In this document: positions 1 through 4,648 of the stretch, in pieces
How positions within the stretch are numbered: position 1 is the first letter of the stretch
How the letters are laid out: the number at the start of each line of letters is the position of its first letter
Source of the DNA: an uncultured Clostridia bacterium
GTDB lineage: Bacteria > Bacillota > Clostridia > Christensenellales > Borkfalkiaceae
Direction of reading: 5' to 3'
DNA length: 5,187 nucleotides
Assembly (NCBI GenBank): GCA_947632165.1
Contig: CANROI010000110.1
Span: 1 to 5,187, forward strand
Notes under the pieces: generated by a model
The model's database searches: none
What the model saw: only the letters and a program-made list of their open reading frames with translations
What the model was told of the DNA's origin: nothing
Program-made: the position numbers and the translations under genes

Positions 1-32
1 AGCTTCACGACCGCGGTGATCTTTTTTGCCAT
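1..32 (-). CDS. rplK: 50S ribosomal protein L11, first codons only (partial)
   Basis: Only the first ten complete codons plus two bases lie inside the window; the rest continues past base 1. The start ATG is at 32..30 and the readable residues are MAKKITAVVK, a typical beginning of bacterial L11, the 23S rRNA-binding protein of the GTPase-associated centre. The start is supported by a strong ribosome binding site (AGAAGGAG, 47..40) seven bases upstream. Position also supports it: rplK after nusG is one of the most conserved gene orders in bacteria (secE-nusG-rplK-rplA). The stub alone would be too short for a firm call, but residues, ribosome binding site, gene order and the L1-type operator just upstream all agree. 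Confidence 0.88.
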   Translation of the reverse strand, partial: MAKKITAVVK

Positions 33-39
33 TGTTTTG

Positions 40-88
40 CTCCTTCTGTGGTTTTATTGACGGCTCTATGGGTTTTTCCGTCTCCCAC
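40..88 (-). promoter_or_regulatory. Putative ribosomal protein L1 operator (23S rRNA mimic) before rplK
   Basis: Read on the minus strand, an outer helix GUGG (88..85) with CCAC (51..48) and an inner helix GACGG (82..78) with CCGUC (63..59) are separated by an asymmetric internal loop of GA on one side and AAUAAAA on the other; the inner hairpin loop has 14 bases. Single-strand matches to the L1 site of E. coli 23S rRNA, recalled from memory, include GAUAG before the helix, GUGGGAG, GAGCCG and the A-rich run ending in ACCAC. The rplK ribosome binding site (47..40) directly follows the outer helix, so bound L1 could block initiation. L1 repression of the rplK-rplA mRNA is established in E. coli; its operation here is inferred from sequence. 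Confidence 0.78.
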
Positions 89-94
89 TCTATC

Positions 95-118
95 GAAAAC
101 GCGCATTTGCGCGGTTTC
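95..118 (-). other. Small GC hairpin followed by T tract in the nusG-rplK gap
   Basis: On the minus strand CGCGC (113..109) pairs with GCGCG (104..100) around the loop AAAT and is followed by TTTTC. The flanking GAAA (118..115) can extend the pairing with TTTC (98..95) across a C/T mismatch. It looks like a weak intrinsic terminator or attenuator, placed just before the L1-type element. With only five GC pairs and four T residues it would at most reduce read-through from nusG into rplK. It may instead be just a structural part of the leader. Confidence 0.4.
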
Positions 119-130
119 GCCCTGATTTAT

Positions 131-160
131 GCCGCGAGCCTTAAAATCGGACCCTGCGGC
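131..160 (-). other. Bulged stem-loop just downstream of nusG
   Basis: On the minus strand GCCGC (160..156) pairs with GCGGC (135..131). Inside it GGG and CC can pair with CUC and GG, leaving single-base A and U bulges and an eight-base AU-rich loop. No T tract follows, so it is not a terminator. It may be a processing site or a spacer structure between nusG and the rplK leader. No convincing promoter was found between nusG and rplK, which suggests that rplK is read from the upstream promoter. Confidence 0.3.
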
Positions 161-180
161 GCTCCCTTAAGACCGGGGGA

Positions 181-747
181 TCAATCTTCTTCGCGGGGAA
201 TCTCCACCGCGTCGTCCGAGATCTTGGTCATCTGGATATATTCGACTTCCACTTCCTGCTTTCTGCCGAACATCACGATCTCTACCTTGGCGCGCTGCTG
301 CTCGTCGTTGACGGAGGCGATCGTCCCCACGAACCCTTCGAGCGGGCCGTTGTCGATGGACACCCTGTCGCCCGACTTGAAGTCGGCGTCGACGACAAAT
401 TCCTCGAGGCGCATCTTTCTGATCTCGTCCTCCTTCATGGGGATGGGTCTCCCCTGCGGGCCGACGAATCCCGTCACGCCGCGCGTATTCGTCACCAGAT
501 ACCAGAGCTGGTTGGAGTAGATCATCTTGATGAACACATAGCAAGGCAGAAGCTTGCGCTCGACAACCTTCTTCTTCCCGTTCGCCTTTTCTTCGATTGT
601 CTGTTCGGTGGGGATCTTGACGTCTACGATGCTGTCGCTCAGGTTGTTGTTCTCGATGAGGCGCAGCAGAGAGTCCTTCACCATCGATTCGTACCCCGAA
701 TAGGTATGCAGAATGTACCACTGGGGCTCGGTGTCAATCGTCGCCAT
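181..747 (-). CDS. nusG: Transcription termination/antitermination factor NusG
   Basis: The 188-residue protein is a standard-length NusG, the general elongation factor that binds the RNA polymerase clamp and couples polymerase to Rho or the ribosome. The N-terminal NGN domain is clear: WYILHTYSGYE at residues 10-20, the core strand KLLPCYVFIKM at 65-75 and GVTGFVG at 90-96. After a linker comes the C-terminal KOW domain, about residues 123-176, beginning FKSGDRVSIDNGPLEGFVGTI. No extra domain and no missing segment is seen. The ATG at 747 follows GGGAG (760..756) with an eight-base gap, and no competing start is nearby. The gene begins 16 bp after secE ends and is surely co-transcribed with it. 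The stop is TGA at 183..181. Confidence 0.97.
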   Translation of the reverse strand: MATIDTEPQWYILHTYSGYESMVKDSLLRLIENNNLSDSIVDVKIPTEQTIEEKANGKKKVVERKLLPCYVFIKMIYSNQLWYLVTNTRGVTGFVGPQGRPIPMKEDEIRKMRLEEFVVDADFKSGDRVSIDNGPLEGFVGTIASVNDEQQRAKVEIVMFGRKQEVEVEYIQMTKISDDAVEIPREED

Positions 748-763
748 ATATGATGCTCCCGAA

Positions 764-1063
764 TTACTTCGTTCCCATATCGGTCAAAAGCTGCAACAAT
801 GCGGAAAATCCGTAGTTCACGGCTGTGAAAACGACCAAAAAGATCAGCACGACCACGATCACGACGCCCGTCGCCTTGATCGCCTGCGGAACGGTGGGCC
901 AGGTGACCCGCTTGAGTTCCATGAACGTCTCCTTGATCTTTTTCCACATACGAACAAAGAAATTCGGTTTCTTGTTCTTGTCGGCTTTCTTTGCCTTTTT
1001 GTCGTTCTTGTCGGCAGGCGTACCGACATTCTCTTTTTCGAGCTCTTCTTTGGACTTCGCCAT
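764..1063 (-). CDS. secE: Preprotein translocase subunit SecE
   Basis: SecE is the small essential membrane subunit that clamps SecY in the protein-export channel. The product is 99 residues: a long, highly charged Lys/Glu/Asp-rich cytoplasmic N-terminus (1-33), the conserved amphipathic region with ELKRVTWPT at 49-57, and one transmembrane helix (about 64-84, rich in V, I, L and F). This is the single-helix form common in Gram-positive bacteria, not the three-helix form of E. coli, with a longer charged N-terminus than the shortest homologues. An in-frame ATG two codons upstream (1069) would add MI, but GGAGA (1075..1071) lies only one base from that ATG and seven from the ATG at 1063, so 1063 is chosen. 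It lies between rpmG (39 bp upstream) and nusG (16 bp downstream). Confidence 0.95.
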   Translation of the reverse strand: MAKSKEELEKENVGTPADKNDKKAKKADKNKKPNFFVRMWKKIKETFMELKRVTWPTVPQAIKATGVVIVVVLIFLVVFTAVNYGFSALLQLLTDMGTK

Positions 1064-1070
1064 AATCATT

Positions 1071-1075
1071 TCTCC
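1071..1075 (-). promoter_or_regulatory. Ribosome binding site deciding the secE start
   Basis: GGAGA on the minus strand sits one base before ATG 1069 and seven bases before ATG 1063. Normal spacing of five to nine bases favours the second ATG, so the mature reading frame starts MAKSKEE rather than MIMAKSKEE. Confidence 0.75.
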
Positions 1076-1102
1076 GTTTGCGCCGCTTGACGGACGCGGG
1101 TC

Positions 1103-1267
1103 TTACTTGGATTCCTTATGCACGGTGTGCTTTCTGCAGGTCGGGCAATACTTTTTGAGTTCAAGACGGTCGGGATCGTTGCGCTTGTTCTTGAAGCTGT
1201 CGTAATTCCTGTTTTTGCATTCCGTACACTCGAACGTGATCTTGAGCCTCGTGGATTTAACAGCCAT
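1103..1267 (-). CDS. rpmG: 50S ribosomal protein L33, zinc-binding form
   Basis: A 54-codon gene, with ATG at 1267..1265 and TAA at 1105..1103. L33 is a small protein of the large ribosomal subunit near the E site. Two CxxC knuckles are intact (C14/C17 in FECTECKNRNY and C41/C44 in KYCPTCRKH), so this is the zinc-binding 'C+' type. The segment NKRNDPDRLELKKYCPTCRKHT is highly characteristic of the family. It is a few residues longer at the N-terminus (MAVKS) than the common 49-residue Gram-positive form. GGAG (1281..1278) is ten bases before the start. It is the first gene of the rpmG-secE-nusG-rplK unit, an arrangement common in Gram-positive bacteria. No second L33 copy or tRNA-Trp gene is seen nearby. 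Confidence 0.96.
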   Translation of the reverse strand: MAVKSTRLKITFECTECKNRNYDSFKNKRNDPDRLELKKYCPTCRKHTVHKESK

Positions 1268-1285
1268 TTTGTGAAAACTCCATAC

Positions 1286-1310
1286 AAAAAAATTACACCC
1301 CTTTTGGTGC
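1286..1310 (-). other. Small hairpin and T7 run in the rpmG 5' leader
   Basis: Directly after the predicted start of transcription (about 1312), CACC (1309..1306) can pair with GGTG (1299..1296) around AAAAGG, with a possible extra G-U pair, and a run of seven T follows (1292..1286). The stem is only four to five pairs, so strong termination is unlikely. A 5'-terminal hairpin could protect the mRNA, or with the T run could act as a weak attenuator. Chance is also possible. Confidence 0.35.
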
Positions 1311-1318
1311 GTAAGTTG

Positions 1319-1347
1319 AGTATATCAAATTTCAGAGAGCTTGTCAA
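1319..1347 (-). promoter_or_regulatory. Sigma-A/sigma-70 promoter of the rpmG-secE-nusG-rplK unit
   Basis: On the minus strand the -35 box TTGACA (1347..1342) matches consensus perfectly. After a 17-bp spacer (1341..1325) comes TATACT (1324..1319), five of six to consensus. Transcription is expected to start around the A at 1312, giving a leader of about 45 bases before the rpmG ATG. The 30 bp upstream of the -35 box are AT-rich with short A and T runs, like the UP elements of strong ribosomal promoters. The position, after the upp end hairpin and before rpmG, fits a new transcription unit. Confidence 0.9.
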
Positions 1348-1388
1348 TCGATTTTATTGCCGAAATTCGAAGTATTTTTCGCAAATTC

Positions 1389-1415
1389 GGGGCGCGCGGC
1401 GCCGCCGCGCGCCCC
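1389..1415 (-). terminator. Probable terminator hairpin after upp
   Basis: A perfect 12-bp stem made only of G and C: GGGGCGCGCGGC at 1389-1400 pairs with GCCGCGCGCCCC at 1404-1415 around a three-base loop. It starts 18 bp after the upp stop codon. On the minus strand it is followed by GAATTTGCG, so the T tract expected of a classic intrinsic terminator is poor. The extreme stem, location between convergently readable units and lack of other function argue for an end-of-operon signal, perhaps a 3'-end stabiliser or a terminator needing NusA or NusG. A smaller palindrome (CGGAACGGTTCCG, 1415-1427) abuts it. Confidence 0.7.
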
Positions 1416-1433
1416 GGAACGGTTCCGTAACGG

Positions 1434-2072
1434 TTATTTTGTGCCGAACAGGCGGTCCCCCGCGTCGCCGAGGCCGGGGAGGATATAGCCGTTCTCGTTG
1501 AGGCAACGGTCGAGGGTGGAGACGAAGAGCGAGACGTCCGGATGCGCCTCCGCCACCGCCCGGATCCCCTCCGGCGCCGCGATGATGGACATGAATCTGA
1601 TCTTCTTGCAGCCCCGCTTCTTGAGCGCCGCAAGTGCGTCGCAGGCGGAACCGCCCGTCGCCAGCATGGGATCGACGAGGATCACCGTCTTATCCTCGAT
1701 CCCCTCGGGGAGTTTGCAGTAGTATTCGTGCGGCTCGAGCGTCTCTTCGTCGCGGTACATGCCGATGTGCCCGACGCGCGCCGTGGGGAACACTCTGTGC
1801 ACGCCGTTCACCATGCCGAGGCCGGCGCGGAGAATGGGCACGATGGCGACGCTCTCCTCGGGCACGCGGTATTGGACGGTCTTTTCAAGCGGCGTCTCCA
1901 CCTCCACGGGCACGAGCGCCACGTCGCGCATCGACTCGTAGGTCATGATCGTGGTGATCTCCTCAATCAGCTCGCGGAACTCCTTCATGCCCGTGTTCTT
2001 ATCCCGCAGAATGGAGACCTTGTGTTTGATGAGCGGATGCTCGAAAATAAAGACGTTCGGATATTCACGCAT
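1434..2072 (-). CDS. upp: Uracil phosphoribosyltransferase
   Basis: This cytosolic salvage enzyme makes UMP and pyrophosphate from uracil and PRPP. The 212-residue length is normal (E. coli Upp is 208). Visible landmarks are the N-terminal VFIFEHPLIKHKVSILRDKNT, MTYESMRD at 43-50, PILRAGLGMVNG at 79-90, the PRPP-binding loop VILVDPMLATGGS at 130-142, MSIIAAPEGI at 161-170, and the uracil-binding C-terminus ENGYILPGLGDAGDRLFGTK. The usual D of the LGMxDG segment is N89 here. The ATG at 2072 is preceded by GGGAGG (2086..2081), eight bases away. The gene overlaps the end of uraA by 8 bp, so the two are co-transcribed and probably translationally coupled: one imports uracil, the other traps it as UMP. 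The stop is TAA at 1436..1434. Confidence 0.97.
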   Translation of the reverse strand: MREYPNVFIFEHPLIKHKVSILRDKNTGMKEFRELIEEITTIMTYESMRDVALVPVEVETPLEKTVQYRVPEESVAIVPILRAGLGMVNGVHRVFPTARVGHIGMYRDEETLEPHEYYCKLPEGIEDKTVILVDPMLATGGSACDALAALKKRGCKKIRFMSIIAAPEGIRAVAEAHPDVSLFVSTLDRCLNENGYILPGLGDAGDRLFGTK

Positions 2073-3534
2073 TGGTATTTCCTCCCGATGTTTCGTTTGT
2101 TTCGGTCTGTGCGGCTTCCGGGGCGCCGTCCTGTCCGGCCGCCCCGTCCTTCTTCCCGAGATTGACGAGAAGGTTGACGAGGATGCCGAGGATGAGCGCG
2201 CAGGCGACGGAGGTGACGGTCACCTTGCCGACCGAAAGCGTCAGCCCGCCCACGCCCGCGATCAGAATGACGGAGACAGTAAAGAGGTTGCGGTTATCGC
2301 CGAGGTCGACCTTCTGGAGCATCTTGAGTCCCGAGACGGCGATGAAACCGTAGAGCGCGATGCACACGCCGCCCATCACGCACCGCGGAATGGTCGCAAG
2401 GAAGGTGACGAAGGGCGCGAGGAAGGAGGCGAGGATCGCGAGGATCGCCGTCGCCAAAATGGTGACGACGGAGGCATTGCCCGAGATCGCGACGCAGCCG
2501 ATGGACTCGCCGTAGGTGGTATTGGGGCAGCCGCCGAAGAGCGCGCCCGCAACGGAGCCGACGCCGTCGCCGAGCAGCGTCCGCGAGAGGCCGGGATCCT
2601 TGAGAAGGTCGGACTCGATGATCGAGGAGATGTTCTTGTGGTCGGCGAGGTGTTCCGCGAACACGACGAACGCGACGGGGATGTAGGCGACCGCGATCGT
2701 GCCGATGTACGCCCCGACCGAACCGGCCTCACCCGCGTCGAACGAACCGCCGAAGAAGGCGTTGACGAAGGAGAAATCGGGATACCACTGCATGGAGGCG
2801 AATTTGCCGAAGTCGATGATCTTCAGCGCGTCCACATCCGCCGCGATGCCGATCCCCGTGAAGATGGCGGCGACCGCATACCCTGCGAGAATGCCGATGA
2901 TGAAGGGGATCATTTTGAGGAGCTTCTTGCCGTACACGGAGCAGACGATCGTCGTCGCGAGCGTGACAAGCCCGCACAGGAGGGCAAGATAGGGAGAACA
3001 GAGCATTTCGCCCGTTTCGGCGAGGGCGCTCCCCGCCGAGAGATCGCCGATGGCGTTGCCCGCAAGCGAGAGCCCGATGATCGCAACGGTCGGCCCTACG
3101 ACGACGGCGGGCATGATCTTATCGATCCATTTTACGCCCGCAAATTTTACGATGACCGCGATGACGATGTAGACGAGCCCCGCAAACGCCGCGCCGATGA
3201 TGAGCCCGAGATAGCCGAGCGCCGCGGACACGCCGCCCGCGAACGCCGCGCTCATGCTCCCCAAAAACGCGAAGGAACTCCCGAGGAAGACGGGGCTGCG
3301 GAACTTCGTGAAGAGCAGATAGACGATGGTGCCCACGCCCGCGCCGAAGAGCGCCGCGGATTGGGACATCAGGGGGATCTGCACCCCGAACTCCGCCATG
3401 ACGGACGAGATCGTACCGTTGACGACCGTCGGGACCGCGATGGTCGCGGCAAGGATCGCAAGGAGCTGCTGGAGCGCGAACAGGATCAGACGGAAGAATT
3501 TCGGCCTGTCGTTCACACCGTAGATCATCTTCAT
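2065..3534 (-). CDS. uraA: Uracil permease, NCS2 (nucleobase:cation symporter 2) family
   Basis: A 489-residue integral membrane protein with many hydrophobic helices, matching the 14-segment uracil/xanthine permease fold. Family markers are the N-terminal GVNDRPKFFRLILFALQQLLA, the FLGSSFAF segment (83-90), AEHLADH around E294, corresponding to the substrate-binding Glu in E. coli UraA, and the signature GDGVGSVAGALFGGCPNTTYGESIG (322-346) with E343. Linkage to upp makes uracil the probable substrate. It is about 50-60 residues longer than E. coli UraA (429) through an expanded region near 225-275 and a hydrophilic tail after residue 461 rich in A, E, G, N and T. ATG 3534 is preferred over 3528 because GAGG (3547..3544) is nine bases from it. 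Stop TGA 2067..2065 lies inside the upp start. Confidence 0.95.
   Translation of the reverse strand: MKMIYGVNDRPKFFRLILFALQQLLAILAATIAVPTVVNGTISSVMAEFGVQIPLMSQSAALFGAGVGTIVYLLFTKFRSPVFLGSSFAFLGSMSAAFAGGVSAALGYLGLIIGAAFAGLVYIVIAVIVKFAGVKWIDKIMPAVVVGPTVAIIGLSLAGNAIGDLSAGSALAETGEMLCSPYLALLCGLVTLATTIVCSVYGKKLLKMIPFIIGILAGYAVAAIFTGIGIAADVDALKIIDFGKFASMQWYPDFSFVNAFFGGSFDAGEAGSVGAYIGTIAVAYIPVAFVVFAEHLADHKNISSIIESDLLKDPGLSRTLLGDGVGSVAGALFGGCPNTTYGESIGCVAISGNASVVTILATAILAILASFLAPFVTFLATIPRCVMGGVCIALYGFIAVSGLKMLQKVDLGDNRNLFTVSVILIAGVGGLTLSVGKVTVTSVACALILGILVNLLVNLGKKDGAAGQDGAPEAAQTETNETSGGNTNA
2081..2086 (-). promoter_or_regulatory. Ribosome binding site of upp, inside the end of uraA
   Basis: GGGAGG lies within the last codons of uraA, eight bases before the upp ATG. 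Because uraA stops at 2065, past the upp start, ribosomes finishing uraA pass through this site. This suggests coupled translation, although the site is strong enough for independent initiation. Confidence 0.8.
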
Positions 3535-3569
3535 GGGACTTTACCTCTTATGTGAATTTTCTTATTTCA

Positions 3570-3598
3570 ACTATAACATACGGGCGCGCAAAATGCAA
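3570..3598 (-). promoter_or_regulatory. Promoter of the uraA-upp operon, extended -10 type
   Basis: On the minus strand TATAGT (3575..3570) is preceded by TGT, giving an extended -10 motif, and TTGCAT (3598..3593) lies 17 bp upstream as a partial -35 box. Transcription should begin near the A at 3563, leaving a leader of only about 29 bases before ATG 3534. That leader is too short for a PyrR-type attenuator, so control by pyrimidines, if any, must act by another means, such as start-site choice or a repressor. Confidence 0.72.
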
Positions 3599-3680
3599 GG
3601 GGGAACGGAAAATTTCATGCCTTTTTTTCGGGCGCTTTCCCCGCCCTCCCCGCAGAATCATGCGGCGCCCCCGAGGGATA

Positions 3681-3712
3681 GAAAACCGCCCGCGTGCGGC
3701 GCACGCGGGCGG
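3681..3712 (-). terminator. Rho-independent terminator after tsf
   Basis: On the minus strand CCGCCCGCGTGC (3712 down to 3701, complement of the right arm) pairs perfectly over 12 bp with GCACGCGGGCGG around a three-base loop (3700..3698), and is followed at once by TTTTCT (3685..3680). It begins 7 bp beyond the tsf stop codon. This is a textbook intrinsic terminator that ends the rpsB-tsf unit and separates it from uraA-upp. Confidence 0.93.
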
Positions 3713-3719
3713 AAGACCC

Positions 3720-4628
3720 TTATTTCTTCATTGCTTCGACTTGCTTTGCGACTTCCTCGCTGAGGTCCTCGCTCTTCTTTTCGATGCCCTGGCCCATCAC
3801 GAAGAAGCAGAACTCCTTGAGTTCGATGCTGCCCGCGGTCTTGGCGGCCTGCGCGATGAGCTCTTTGATCGTGACGCTGTCGTCCTTCACGAACTTCTGC
3901 TCCATGAGGCAGTTCTCCTCATAGAACTTCTTGATCTTACCGAGCACGATCTTTTCCGCGATCGCCTCGGGCTTCCCTTCGTTCATGACTTCCTTCTTGA
4001 GGATCTCTTTTTCCTTCTCGATCGTATCTGCCGAGACTTCGGAAGCGTCTTTATATTGGGGCTTTGCGAACGCGACATGGAGCGCAACATTGTGGGCGAG
4101 CTCTTTTGCCGCCTCGCTCTCCGCGCAGGCGAAGTTGAGCATGACGCCCATCGTGCCGCCCATGTGGATATACGTCTCGATGTGGCCCGCGCTCTCATAC
4201 AGCGCAAAGCGGCGCACGCTGATCTTCTCGCCGATGACGCCCGTCTGCTCCTGCAGGAAGGTCTCGACCGTTCTGCCGTTGATATCGAGCCCAAGGAGCG
4301 CTTCGACCGTTGCGGGCTTCTTGCTCGCGATCACTTTTGCGACTTCCTCGACGATGGCGTGGAACTTCTCGCCCTTGGCGACGAAGTCGGACTCGCAGTT
4401 GACCTCGACGAGCACGCCCTTGCCGTCTGCGACATATGCGGAGACGATCCCCTCTGCCGCGATCTTGCCCGCGCGCTTGGCGGCCTTTGCGATGCCGCGC
4501 TCACGGAGGAGTTCCGCCGCCTTGTCCATATCGCCGTTGGCGTCGGTGAGCGCCTTCTTGCAATCCATCATCCCGGCGCCCGTCTGCTCGCGGAGCGCCA
4601 TCACGTCCTTTGCCGTAAACTCTGCCAT
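3720..4628 (-). CDS. tsf: Translation elongation factor Ts
   Basis: EF-Ts is the cytosolic nucleotide-exchange factor that releases GDP from EF-Tu. The 302-residue product is full length, a little longer than E. coli EF-Ts (283). The N-terminal UBA-like domain has the signature LREQTGAGMMDCKKAL (12-27) and GDMDKAAELLRERG. The core begins with ESDFVAKGEKF (79-89), whose D81-F82 correspond to the pair that disturbs the Mg2+ site of EF-Tu. HVAFAKPQY follows at 184-192, then a helical hairpin rich in K and E near 203-235 resembling the dimerisation/coiled-coil module, and the late-domain motif MEQKFVKDDSVTIKEL (242-257). AAGGAG (4643..4638) is nine bases before the ATG. It starts 20 bp after rpsB and is followed by its own terminator, without pyrH and frr, which often come next. 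Confidence 0.97.
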   Translation of the reverse strand: MAEFTAKDVMALREQTGAGMMDCKKALTDANGDMDKAAELLRERGIAKAAKRAGKIAAEGIVSAYVADGKGVLVEVNCESDFVAKGEKFHAIVEEVAKVIASKKPATVEALLGLDINGRTVETFLQEQTGVIGEKISVRRFALYESAGHIETYIHMGGTMGVMLNFACAESEAAKELAHNVALHVAFAKPQYKDASEVSADTIEKEKEILKKEVMNEGKPEAIAEKIVLGKIKKFYEENCLMEQKFVKDDSVTIKELIAQAAKTAGSIELKEFCFFVMGQGIEKKSEDLSEEVAKQVEAMKK

Positions 4629-4648
4629 ATCGTTATTCTCCTTATTGA

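Noticed and set aside
33..180. A separate promoter for rplK in the nusG-rplK gap
   Set aside because: CATAAA-like and TTTTAA-like hexamers occur, but none has a credible -35 partner at 16-18 bp. Read-through from the rpmG promoter is simpler.
1064..1102. Possible tRNA-Trp gene between rpmG and secE, as in some Gram-positive genomes
   Set aside because: The gap is only 39 bp, too short for a tRNA, and contains just the secE ribosome binding site.
1066..1347. 93-codon minus-strand open frame covering rpmG
   Set aside because: It is in a different frame from the genuine L33 gene (1267..1103) and begins upstream of the predicted transcription start. The L33 frame carries the conserved CxxC pairs.
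1945..3555. 536-codon open frame on the plus strand opposite uraA and the start of upp
   Set aside because: It is antisense to the clearly conserved uraA and upp, its product is almost entirely R, D, E, G and A repeats such as runs of DDRDGR type, and it matches no family. It is a by-product of high GC and codon bias.
3610..3650. GGGCG/CGCCC hairpin next to a run of seven A/T upstream of uraA
   Set aside because: On the minus strand the run after the stem is A, not T; on the plus strand the T run comes before the stem. Neither orientation makes a terminator.
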